From Fluoribacter dumoffii NY 23 (GTDB lineage Bacteria; Pseudomonadota; Gammaproteobacteria; Legionellales; Legionellaceae), in the NCBI RefSeq assembly GCF_000236165.1, contig NZ_CM001373.1:2936726-3000725 (forward strand): a DNA stretch of 64,000 nt. Reading direction: 5' to 3'. Both the position numbers and the translations under genes were made by a program. Below the pieces are notes generated by a model. That model did no database searches, had not been told where the DNA came from, and saw nothing but the letters and a program-made list of their open reading frames with translations. Of this stretch, positions 18,653-27,480 are shown in pieces (position 1 is the first letter of the stretch; every line of letters starts with the position of its first letter).

Positions 18653-20180
18653 ACGCCCTCCCCTAACTGGCGGTAGATTGGCTCTAATGACCATTTCTTT
18701 ATCATTGGCCATTTTTATGAATGTCCTTGATGTGTCTATTGCTAATGTGGCAATTCCTACTATTGCCGGGGATTTGGGTGTAAGTCCTGATAATGGAACT
18801 TGGGTTATTACCTCTTTTGCTGTAAGCCAGGCCATTATGCTGCCTCTTACAGGATGGTTGGCGAAGCGATTTGGCGAAGTGCGATTATTTCTTTTCTCAA
18901 CTGCTTTATTTACACTTGCTTCAGTGCTTTGCGGATTGTCCGCAAATCTGGAAATGCTGGTTTTTTTCCGCATCATTCAAGGCGCTGTTTCAGGTCCTAT
19001 GATTCCATTATCGCAAAGTATTCTTCTTGCCAATTATCCTCCTGAAAAACGAGGACTTGCCACGGGGATATGGGCAATGACCGCTGTAGTGGGCCCAATA
19101 TTTGGTCCAATCATGGGTGGGGTTATTACCGATAATTATACTTGGCCATGGATTTTTTATATCAATGTCCCTGTCGGAATTTTTTCTGTGATTTTCACTG
19201 CAGTTACCCTTAGCGGCAGAGAAACACCCATTACCAAATTACCCGTCGATTATATAGGTCTGGCTTTATTATCAATCGGCATTGGCTGTCTACAGGTCTT
19301 ATTGGATAAAGGCCATGATCTTGATTGGTTCCACTCTGGATTCATTCAAGCATTGGCAATCATCTCTACGGTTACCTTAAGTTTTTTAATCGTTTGGCTA
19401 TTGACCCAGGCTCATCCCATTATTGATCTGTATTTATTTGCTGATCGAAATTTTTCGGTAGGGACTATCAGTCTTACTTTTGGTTTTATGGTTTATTTTG
19501 CTACTGTAGTTATTTTCCCATTATGGTTGCAAACCCAAATGGGATACACACCAACATGGGCAGGACTTGCAGTTGCTCCCGTTGGAATTCTTCCCTTTTT
19601 CTTAACCCCTATTGTGGGCAATTATATGGGGAAATTTGATTTGCGGGTCATCGTCAGTATTGGATTTATTGTGTTCATCCTCACCTGCCTGTGGCAATCC
19701 AACTTCTATACCGAGGTAGGATTTATGCAACTTATTAAACCTCGTTTTGTTCAGGGACTTGGCCTTGCTTTCTTCTTTACCCCATTAATCGCACTAATTC
19801 TGGCAGACCTGCCTCCTGAACGGTTAGCCAGTGCTCTTGGCCTTGCCAATTTTTGCCGAATTTTAGGCGGCAGTTTTGGCACCTCAATCAGTGTCACTTT
19901 ATGGAGTGACAGAGAAGCATTTCATCAAAGTCATCTTGTAGAACAAATAACCGTGTATAACCCCTTGGTACAGAAAACACTAGAGCAGTTACATTCCTTG
20001 GGGATCGCAGGACTGAAGAGTTTTGGGGTTATTTATGCAAGCATCATTAATCAGTCCTATATGCTTGCTACTAACGATATTTTCAAACTTTCTGCCTGGA
20101 TATTCATGGTCTTATTGGCCATGATTTGGCTAGCCAAACCTACCTATGCACGTTCCTCTGGAGGCATTGCAGCAGAGTGA
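18645..20180 (+). CDS. EmrB-like MFS drug exporter (DHA2, 14 TM)
   Basis: 511 residues, the EmrB length. ATG at 18645 follows GAGGAAAA; a longer upstream reading only overlaps the adaptor gene. TM1 carries DVSIANVAIPTIAGDLG and the loop after TM2 has GWLAKRFGEVR. Motif C of drug antiporters is seen in TM5 (AVVGPIFGPIMGG). The protein exports hydrophobic drugs or fatty-acid-like compounds against protons and works with the preceding adaptor and outer-membrane protein. Confidence 0.92.
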   Translation: MAERPPLTGGRLALMTISLSLAIFMNVLDVSIANVAIPTIAGDLGVSPDNGTWVITSFAVSQAIMLPLTGWLAKRFGEVRLFLFSTALFTLASVLCGLSANLEMLVFFRIIQGAVSGPMIPLSQSILLANYPPEKRGLATGIWAMTAVVGPIFGPIMGGVITDNYTWPWIFYINVPVGIFSVIFTAVTLSGRETPITKLPVDYIGLALLSIGIGCLQVLLDKGHDLDWFHSGFIQALAIISTVTLSFLIVWLLTQAHPIIDLYLFADRNFSVGTISLTFGFMVYFATVVIFPLWLQTQMGYTPTWAGLAVAPVGILPFFLTPIVGNYMGKFDLRVIVSIGFIVFILTCLWQSNFYTEVGFMQLIKPRFVQGLGLAFFFTPLIALILADLPPERLASALGLANFCRILGGSFGTSISVTLWSDREAFHQSHLVEQITVYNPLVQKTLEQLHSLGIAGLKSFGVIYASIINQSYMLATNDIFKLSAWIFMVLLAMIWLAKPTYARSSGGIAAE

Positions 20181-20246
20181 TTGTTTCGTAAGCAATACTT
20201 CCCTATAATCGCTCGCGGATCTAATAATAATAATAGGGGTTTTGAA

Positions 20247-20633
20247 ATGAAAAAATGGCTAGTATTGGTGACAACCAGTTTGATGATGATGAATGCTCAT
20301 GCAGATAAATCTTGGTGTGGCTATAAAGATTATTTTCGTTTGAGCGATACTTCCCATCCAGGAATTTACGTAGTGAGTGGTTATAGTGATGCTGATGTAC
20401 TTCTTCACGTTATTGGCCCCCGTAGTTTTGAAATCCTGGATACATTCCAATGCCGTAGCGGTTATGCACATGTTACCGTTGCTTATGATTCCGAAAACTG
20501 GTGTGTTCTGGACATTAAAGATGGTCCCTTGATGAATCACCCAACTGTTAGCGCTTCTTGTAATGGAATTCGTTACATCGATACAGTTTATGATGGTATG
20601 GGTAGCTATTCTTATACAATCAATCTCGATTGA
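20247..20633 (+). CDS. Small secreted cysteine-containing protein, unknown function
   Basis: 128 residues from ATG 20247, preceded by AGGGG and a (TAA)n run. The signal peptide MKKWLVLVTTSLMMMNAHA is followed by DKSWCGYKDYF. The mature protein has four cysteines, which suggests two disulfides, and reads as mostly beta strand with no recognised domain. It follows the EmrB gene by 66 bp, close enough to be co-transcribed, although it has its own ribosome site. Periplasmic or type II-secreted location is inferred from the leader only. Confidence 0.65.
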   Translation: MKKWLVLVTTSLMMMNAHADKSWCGYKDYFRLSDTSHPGIYVVSGYSDADVLLHVIGPRSFEILDTFQCRSGYAHVTVAYDSENWCVLDIKDGPLMNHPTVSASCNGIRYIDTVYDGMGSYSYTINLD

Positions 20634-20675
20634 TCCTGACCCTTGAGATAGGATAAAGGCATGGAGACTCCTGCA

Positions 20676-20700
20676 GGTTGTTGCAACCGGATTATTTTTT
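20676..20700 (+). terminator. Possible terminator after the small secreted protein
   Basis: Short stem GGTTG / CAACC with loop TTG (20676-20688), followed within seven bases by a T-run ending at 20700. It is nested in a wider inverted repeat, GGATAAAGGCA (20651-20661) with TGCCTTTATCC (20700-20710), whose right arm overlaps the end of the converging efflux gene. It probably separates the two convergent operons. Confidence 0.45.
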
Positions 20701-22146
20701 GCCTTTATCCATTTTCCCCATATTCAAAGACCATCCCCCACCTAGCGCCTTAATTAATTGAATGCTTGCTATCTGACGACGAGTGCGGATATTTACTAAT
20801 GAGAGTTCTGATTGCAATGCTGTATTTTCAACAACCACTACCTGCAAAAATGTAACCAGACCACCTTGGTACCGATACAATTCTTGCTGCCATGCACGTT
20901 TTGCTGCACGAGCCGCCGCTTTTTGACTGCGGTATTCCCTATCAAGCTGGTGAATCGCAATCAAACTGTCTTCAACCTCTTGAAAAGCGGTTAAAACGAC
21001 TTGTCGATAAGCAGCAACGGTTTCAAAATATTGAGCCTTTGCCTGGTTTAATAAACCCCGCAAGCGCCCCCCATCAAAAACTGTTACCTCTGCCAGAGGT
21101 TGGGTTAAAGTTAACAAACTCAGCGGCCCAAGTGACCAAAAAAGGCTAGGTTTGGAAATGAGATTAGCAAGACTCCGACTTTGAAAACCGGCACTTCCAG
21201 TTAAATCAATCACAGGAAAAAACGCTGCCCGCGCTACCCCAATAGTTGCATTAGCCGCCTGAACCCGCGCTTCGGCAGCGATGATATCCGGTCTTCTATC
21301 TAAAATAGTAGAAGGTAGACTTGGAGATATAGCCAGAAAAACCCTTGGTGATTTGGCAGGAGTTAACGAAAAATTACTTGGTATTTCCCCAACTAATACC
21401 GCAATAGCATGTTCCAGTTGGGCCCTTTGTAATCGCATGTCGGCAGCCATTGTTCTGGCATTTTCCAGCTGAGCTTGAGCTTCATCCACATCCGATATAG
21501 GCGCTGCACCACCCTGATAGCGTTTTTTTGTTAAATAAAGGGCTTTTTGATAAGCCACTACGGTTGTATCCAAAATTTGCTGCGCCTCATCGCTTCCCCT
21601 GAGTGCAAAATAATTATTAGCAAGCGCCGCTTGCAAACTCAGTCGAATCGAAGCTATATCGGCGGCGCTGGCCTTGGCATTACTTTCATTAGCAATTACT
21701 GAATTACGGATGCTACCCCAAACATCGAGCTCATAAGAAAGAAAACCACCTAACAAAAATTGATTAAATACTGGGGGGGATACAGGATTGGCAACAGTTC
21801 GTGAATTTTGCTGCCGATCCGCATTAAATAACCCTTGAATGGAGGGGAAAAAATAGGAACGAGCTACCTGAACCAGGGAAAGTGCCTCCTGAAAACGAGC
21901 ATACGCTACCTGCAAATTCTGGTTTGCAGCATTCAACTGGTATTCCAAATCGTTCAATACCGGATCATGGAAAGCCATCCACCACCCGTTTGGAGGAATA
22001 ATTCGAGGCAATGATTTAATTTCCACCCATTTCCCAGGCTCCTTGAAATGTTCAGGGATAGGTATGGCAGGACGATGATAGTGGGGCGCAAGGGAACATC
22101 CTCCCAATGCAAAAACAAGAACCCCTGCCGCGATTACTTTTCTCAT
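20692..22146 (-). CDS. Outer-membrane efflux lipoprotein of second RND system
   Basis: 484 residues. The leader MRKVIAAGVLVFALGGC ends in a lipobox and is followed by SLAPHYHRPAIPIP, the classic NodT/OprM beginning. LDRRPDIIAAEARVQAANAT marks the second TolC-like half. It is the last gene of the minus-strand RND operon; its start overlaps the adaptor gene stop (ATGA). The C-terminal tail is short and lysine-rich (MDKGKK). Confidence 0.9.
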   Translation of the reverse strand: MRKVIAAGVLVFALGGCSLAPHYHRPAIPIPEHFKEPGKWVEIKSLPRIIPPNGWWMAFHDPVLNDLEYQLNAANQNLQVAYARFQEALSLVQVARSYFFPSIQGLFNADRQQNSRTVANPVSPPVFNQFLLGGFLSYELDVWGSIRNSVIANESNAKASAADIASIRLSLQAALANNYFALRGSDEAQQILDTTVVAYQKALYLTKKRYQGGAAPISDVDEAQAQLENARTMAADMRLQRAQLEHAIAVLVGEIPSNFSLTPAKSPRVFLAISPSLPSTILDRRPDIIAAEARVQAANATIGVARAAFFPVIDLTGSAGFQSRSLANLISKPSLFWSLGPLSLLTLTQPLAEVTVFDGGRLRGLLNQAKAQYFETVAAYRQVVLTAFQEVEDSLIAIHQLDREYRSQKAAARAAKRAWQQELYRYQGGLVTFLQVVVVENTALQSELSLVNIRTRRQIASIQLIKALGGGWSLNMGKMDKGKK

Positions 22147-23288
22147 AAAACAACTCGTACCGCTTCGCCATCCCTAATTGCATCAGGGGGATTTACTACG
22201 ATGCGATCGCCTGGTGATACTCCTGTGGCAATCTCCACCTTTGAACCAAAGTCACGCCGAATAGTTACTGATTTCAAGGTTACCTTATTGCTTTTATCCA
22301 GTGCAGCCACCTGTAAGCCCTGGGCACGAAAAAGTAAGGTATTCACAGGCAAAATTACTGTCTTGGGAGGAATAGGTAAAGTAAACCAAACCTCAGTGTA
22401 ACCACCGGGTAATAATTCACCCTCTTTATTCTCGGAAGTAAACTGGGCGAGTAAAGTCCGAGTTTGAGGATCAATTGCATGCGCAGTTTCAAATAATTTA
22501 GCCGGAAAAATTTGTTTAGGATGCTCCGCAAAATGAAGGTTTACCGTCATAGCAGGTTTAATACGCGAAGAATAATATTGAGGAATCTTGACGTATATTC
22601 GCAAAGGATGGGTTTGGGCAATACGGAATAAAGGTCGCGCAGTGGTACTGCTTCCGGCATCAATTAAATCACCAATATCTGTCGCACGATCTGTGATCAC
22701 TCCATCAAAAGGTGCAATCACTCGCTCAAATCCCACTAATTCTTGTAAGCGTTGCAAATTGGCTTTAGCTGATAGCACCGCAGCATCAAGAGCAGCAGCG
22801 GTACTCACCTTTTCATCTGTTTCCTGCTGGGAAACCGATTCCGTTTTTACTAAATTGAGCCACCGTTTTGCGGTAATCTGCGCCAGTTTATTGTTCGCAA
22901 TTGCGGTTTTTAAATCTGCCTTTGCCTGGCGCTCCTGCGCATCAAGCTCTGGAGTTTCAATAACAGCAAGCAAATCGCCTTTTTTTACCCGGCTGCCAAT
23001 ATCAACATACCATTTTTTAACATAACCATTAGTACGAGCAAAAACAGGCGACTCATGCCAGGCCTGTACGTTACCAGGTAAAATAATCTTATCGACGCCC
23101 TTCTCTTGTTCTGCTTTCATGACTCGTACCACAGTAATGGCATCGGCAAGTGTTTCCTTACGCAAAGTGATCGCTGCATACACGCGGAAAACAATTATTA
23201 TGAGAAGAAGGAACAAAAAAACACCACCCCAAATAATAAGTCGGCTAGGGCGCTGGTTATGTAAATACGGCTGAATTGTTTTAAGCAT
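22143..23288 (-). CDS. RND efflux membrane fusion protein, second system
   Basis: 381 residues. The N-terminal anchor (about 17-37, RLIIWGGVFLFLLLIIIVFR) is followed by a lipoyl domain (GNVQAWHESPVFARTNGYVK), a short helical hairpin with QAKADLKTAIANNKLAQ, the second lipoyl half (RVIAPFDGVITDRATDIGD), then beta-barrel and C-terminal domains. The last residues reach the membrane-proximal motif GVSPGDRIVV. The ATG overlaps the RND pump gene by 8 bp. It is distinct in sequence from the first adaptor in this window, so it is not a recent duplicate. Confidence 0.9.
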   Translation of the reverse strand: MLKTIQPYLHNQRPSRLIIWGGVFLFLLLIIIVFRVYAAITLRKETLADAITVVRVMKAEQEKGVDKIILPGNVQAWHESPVFARTNGYVKKWYVDIGSRVKKGDLLAVIETPELDAQERQAKADLKTAIANNKLAQITAKRWLNLVKTESVSQQETDEKVSTAAALDAAVLSAKANLQRLQELVGFERVIAPFDGVITDRATDIGDLIDAGSSTTARPLFRIAQTHPLRIYVKIPQYYSSRIKPAMTVNLHFAEHPKQIFPAKLFETAHAIDPQTRTLLAQFTSENKEGELLPGGYTEVWFTLPIPPKTVILPVNTLLFRAQGLQVAALDKSNKVTLKSVTIRRDFGSKVEIATGVSPGDRIVVNPPDAIRDGEAVRVVL

Positions 23289-26200
23289 GTTTCTTCCTTT
23301 GCTTCTTCTTCAATTTGCGATCATGAATGACGTAAAACACAGAAGGCACGAAAAAGAGGGTGGCTATCGTTGCAAAGGATAAACCGCCAATTACCGCCCG
23401 TCCTAAAGGAGCATTCTGTTCACCGCCATCCCCCATGCCTAATGCCATAGGGAACATCCCAATGATCATGGCTAGTGCTGTCATCATTACGGGTCTTAGC
23501 CGTGTCTGTCCTGCCTCAAGAGCTGCTTTCATTGGGTCATTTTCCATCGCCAGATGATCGCGTGCAAAACTGATAATAAGAATACTGTTTGCAGTGGCAA
23601 CCCCCATGCACATTATCGCCCCCGTTAAAGCAGGAACACTTAATGCAGTATGCGTGATGAATAACATCCAGGAAATGCCAGCAAGAGCAGCAGGTAAGGC
23701 GGTAATAATGATAAAGGGATCCGTCCAGGATTGAAAGTTAATCACAATTAACAGATAAACCAGTAAAATGGAAAAGGCCAACCCCCAATACAACCCGTTA
23801 AAGGCATGTTCTTTTGTTTCAATTTGTCCGCGAATAGCCACAGATGAGCCTTTAGGAACATCTTTTTTGGTATCGTGTATTATTTTCTTGATATCCTCTG
23901 CCACCGATCCTAAATCTCTGTCTTGTATCGAAGCAAAAATATCAATCACCGGTTGAACATTATAATGGGATTCAACTACTGAAGTCCAAGTACGTTTCAA
24001 TTTGGCGAAAGCACCTAAAATTTGGGCTGGGTTAGGCGTAGTTACATTTCCTATTGGGATATTAAGCAAATCATTTAAGGATGTCATTATATATTGTGGA
24101 GCTTGAGTCACAATGGGATAAGAAACTCCACTGTTGGGATCCAGCCAAAAAGTAGGTGTGGTTTGAAAACTACCAGATAGGGTAATTAACAAGTCAGTAG
24201 CCACATTGAATTGAGTAAATCCAAGTTCTTTCGCCAAACTCCTATCCACATCAACAAAAAATTCAGGATAGTTATTGGCCTGTCTTATGCGCACATCAGT
24301 TAGACCAGGAATTCGTTTTAACTCCCTCATCAGCATATTGGCATAATCAGCATTTTCCTTCTTTTTCAGGCCTATAACTTGAATGTTAATTGGGGAAGGC
24401 AAACCAAAATTAATAATTTGATTGACGATATCTGCGGGCAAAAATGCAAATGTGACTTCTGGAAAATGTTCTCTTAAAATGGATCTTAACTGGTGAATAT
24501 AATCCCGGCTGGGCCTATGTCCCTTCTTCAAAGAAATCAGAATATCAGCATCTTCCGGCCCATTTGTAGCAGAATTACTGTAAGATAAATTAATTCCACT
24601 AATAGGCAGCCCTATATTATCTACGATGCTATCCAGGTCTCGGGGAGGAATTACCTGGCGGATTACCCCATCGATATTATCAACAATGCGTGCCGTTTCC
24701 TCTACTCGCGTCCCAGTTGGGGCACTGATATGTAATTTAATTTGCCCTGCATCTACATTGGGGAAAAAATTTGAGCCGAGCCAAGGCCAAAGTAAAAATA
24801 TCGAGATCCCCACAAAACCCGTAAAACATAAAATAAAAAAATTGGCATGGGTTAATACCCAGGATAATGATTCAGAATAGCGGGTGCGTAATTGGAAAAA
24901 TCTGCTTTCAAACAGTTCATGAAGCCGTCTCAGTCGACCTTTATTTTTATCTTCAGCCAACAATTCATGTTTGTGCAGCCAATATTTTGCCAAGGTGGCT
25001 ACCAGGGTGCGTGATAAAATATAAGACATCAGCATCGCAAAAATTACTGCCTCAGCTAATGGAACGAATAAAAATTGAGCGACACCTCCCAAATAGAACA
25101 TGGGGACAAAGACAATGCAAATACATAAGGTGGATACGAGAGCAGGAATAGCAATTTGTTTTGCGCCATCAAGAATAGCCTGCTCCACTTCTTTGCCCTG
25201 CTCTAAATTCCAGTTAATATTCTCAATCGCTACCGTAGCATCATCTACTAAAATACCTACAGCAAGTGCTAAACCACCTAAAGTCATAATATTGATAGTC
25301 TCGCCCAATGCAGAGAGAATAGTAATTGAGGCTATGATGGATAGAGGTATCGACAAGGTAATAATTAGGGTACTACGCAAACTTCCTAAAAAGAGTAAAA
25401 TCATAAGCCCTGTCAATGCCGCAGCGATAACTCCCTCAATAATTACGCCCCGAATTGCCGCAGTGACAAAAATCGATTGATCGGCAAAATTGGATAAGTT
25501 GAGTCCTTCAGGGAGCATGTCCTTAACTTTAGGTAATAGGTTTTTTACCCGTTTCACAATATCAAGGGTGGAGGCATTTCCGGTTTTTTGAATCGACATC
25601 ATTACTGCCCGATGTCCATCCACGCGGACGATGTTCGTTTGAGGTGCAAATCCATCACGCACATGTGCAACGTCACGAATATATAAAACTCGACCCGGCG
25701 TGGACTTAACGGGTGCATCATTCAACTCAACCGCTGAAAGCGGACTGCCATTTAATTTGACAATATACTCATACTCACCAATTTTTTGGGTTCCCGAAGG
25801 GATAATCAAGTTTTGGGCTAAAATTGCGTTATTGATATCCTGGGCAGAGATCCCATAGGTTTGCATGGCTTGAAGATCTAAATCCACTTGTATTTGTCTA
25901 ATTTTACCTCCATAAGGATAAGGTAAAGCCGCTCCTTGTACGGTTGCAAGTTGAGTGCGAAGAAAATTATTTCCCAAGTCATTGAGCTTTTGTTCGGGAA
26001 TGGTTGCACTTGATAATACAAGTTGCAAAACGGGTACCGTGGACGCTTTATAGCTCAAAATTAATGGCGGCAAAGTACCTGGCGGTAAATTGCGTAACAT
26101 GGTTTGGGCAATTGCCGTGACCTGACTGAGTGCGACATCGACATTTACTCCATGTTGAAAGAATAATTTAACTACACTAACGCCAATCAGCGACTCCGAT

Positions 26201-26445
26201 TCAATATGCTCGATATCATTTACGGTAGTAGTTACAGCCCGTTCGAATACACTGGTGATACGATTACCCATTTCATCGGGAGGCAAGCCAGTATAATTCC
26301 ATACAACACTCACAACCGGGATATTGATGTCAGGAAAAATATCTGTAGGCGTACGCATTATTGCCAAAGGCCCAATTATAAGAAGCATTAGGGCCATTAC
26401 AATGAAGGTGTAAGGTCGCGAAAGTGCAATCCATACAATCCACAT
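23281..26445 (-). CDS. RND efflux permease, second system, without TM10 lysine
   Basis: 1054 residues with RND architecture. TM4 holds Asp401-Asp402 (GILVDDATVAIEN). In TM10 the position of the AcrB relay lysine is Ala952 (MGVATANSILII), so the usual Asp-Asp-Lys proton relay is not complete. It is the first gene of a pump-adaptor-channel operon, the reverse of the order in the first RND operon. It resembles a widespread subgroup with a GVATANSIL motif. The substrate is unknown; drugs or lipids are possible, and nothing points to heavy metals (no CusA-type methionine cluster). Confidence 0.9.
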   Translation of the reverse strand: MWIVWIALSRPYTFIVMALMLLIIGPLAIMRTPTDIFPDINIPVVSVVWNYTGLPPDEMGNRITSVFERAVTTTVNDIEHIESESLIGVSVVKLFFQHGVNVDVALSQVTAIAQTMLRNLPPGTLPPLILSYKASTVPVLQLVLSSATIPEQKLNDLGNNFLRTQLATVQGAALPYPYGGKIRQIQVDLDLQAMQTYGISAQDINNAILAQNLIIPSGTQKIGEYEYIVKLNGSPLSAVELNDAPVKSTPGRVLYIRDVAHVRDGFAPQTNIVRVDGHRAVMMSIQKTGNASTLDIVKRVKNLLPKVKDMLPEGLNLSNFADQSIFVTAAIRGVIIEGVIAAALTGLMILLFLGSLRSTLIITLSIPLSIIASITILSALGETINIMTLGGLALAVGILVDDATVAIENINWNLEQGKEVEQAILDGAKQIAIPALVSTLCICIVFVPMFYLGGVAQFLFVPLAEAVIFAMLMSYILSRTLVATLAKYWLHKHELLAEDKNKGRLRRLHELFESRFFQLRTRYSESLSWVLTHANFFILCFTGFVGISIFLLWPWLGSNFFPNVDAGQIKLHISAPTGTRVEETARIVDNIDGVIRQVIPPRDLDSIVDNIGLPISGINLSYSNSATNGPEDADILISLKKGHRPSRDYIHQLRSILREHFPEVTFAFLPADIVNQIINFGLPSPINIQVIGLKKKENADYANMLMRELKRIPGLTDVRIRQANNYPEFFVDVDRSLAKELGFTQFNVATDLLITLSGSFQTTPTFWLDPNSGVSYPIVTQAPQYIMTSLNDLLNIPIGNVTTPNPAQILGAFAKLKRTWTSVVESHYNVQPVIDIFASIQDRDLGSVAEDIKKIIHDTKKDVPKGSSVAIRGQIETKEHAFNGLYWGLAFSILLVYLLIVINFQSWTDPFIIITALPAALAGISWMLFITHTALSVPALTGAIMCMGVATANSILIISFARDHLAMENDPMKAALEAGQTRLRPVMMTALAMIIGMFPMALGMGDGGEQNAPLGRAVIGGLSFATIATLFFVPSVFYVIHDRKLKKKQRKKHA

Positions 26446-26600
26446 AAATATCCGTATTCAATTTGGAAAAGGTATTCATTATATCAATGAAATCAATTAA
26501 AAATTAAGAACTCGCAAGTTTTTATATTAATTGACAAGGTAAATTCCCATAACTGGGGTTGTTATTTCAATGAGTAGTTAAGGCACTGCCGGGATTATGA

Positions 26601-27365
26601 TTAACTGAGGTCAAACTCTTGCCCACACTGAACAAAACCTGCAAACCCATGAGATTTTGCATTCGGTAATTCCCCATCATTGTAATGATATAACCAAAGC
26701 TTTGCTTTGATTTTGGGATCCAATGTATCCAGCTGCTTAAAGTGAGTATGTACTCCACTTGGAACCTCAAGAGTTTCACAATCATGAAAAATTAAGGTGG
26801 CTTCCCGATAATGTTTCTCAAAACGATCAGGGGTAAATTGGGCGTCTGTAGTGATGAAAAATGATTTTCCTTTATGACGAATAGTCAAACCATAGCTAGG
26901 CATCAACTCTCCATTTGAAAAAATATGGACTGTTTGTACCAAATTTAACTGCAAGCCTTCCCAATGAAAAGCTTGTCCTTCCTTAATCATTCGAACCGAA
27001 AAATAATCATTTAGGGTGGCTTCTTTCTCCTCAAGTGTTCTCAGGCCTCCACTTAAGCTATGTTCCCACAGTGGCTGAACCAGATTCTCATGGATAATTA
27101 AGGTAGATAAGCCATTTTGCGAAACGAATTTACGTTGAAAAGCGAACCATTCCATCCCGCCTATGTGATCGGCATGCAAGTGGCTAATGTAGACCGCATC
27201 AATTTCTTGAGGAAGATATCCAGCCCGGGTTAATGAAAAACGAATATCAGTACCGCAATCGATCAATAGCTTCTTACCACTATCGGTGAACAGCAGCATA
27301 TTTGATTGAAAATTTCCAAAATCCGTTCCTATCCCGCTACCTGCTCCTAAAAATAAGAGTTTCAT
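26601..27365 (-). CDS. Metallo-beta-lactamase-fold hydrolase (RNase Z/phosphodiesterase-like)
   Basis: 254 residues. The zinc motif is His62-Leu-His64-Ala-Asp66-His67, followed by IGGMEWF. The N-terminal strand MKLLFLGAGSGIG and the metal-ligand FHDCE near residues 191-195 fit the RNase Z/phosphodiesterase branch rather than a true beta-lactamase. It is transcribed divergently from a class III adenylate cyclase, with 115 bp between the starts, so a role in cyclic-nucleotide or RNA phosphoester hydrolysis is possible. No signal peptide. The exact substrate is open. Confidence 0.8.
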   Translation of the reverse strand: MKLLFLGAGSGIGTDFGNFQSNMLLFTDSGKKLLIDCGTDIRFSLTRAGYLPQEIDAVYISHLHADHIGGMEWFAFQRKFVSQNGLSTLIIHENLVQPLWEHSLSGGLRTLEEKEATLNDYFSVRMIKEGQAFHWEGLQLNLVQTVHIFSNGELMPSYGLTIRHKGKSFFITTDAQFTPDRFEKHYREATLIFHDCETLEVPSGVHTHFKQLDTLDPKIKAKLWLYHYNDGELPNAKSHGFAGFVQCGQEFDLS

Positions 27366-27480
27366 TAATTGATCCCTGAACTAAGTTAAGGCTCGTCCTA
27401 AAATTCCTTACAAAAACAAACATCTTCCTCCTAAGAATAGCATTTAAAATTGGTTATTAGAAATAGCTCGACTATTATAA

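Noticed and set aside
22588..23025. 145-codon plus-strand open frame
   Set aside because: Antisense shadow of the adaptor gene of the second RND operon, with low-complexity Ala/Ser content.
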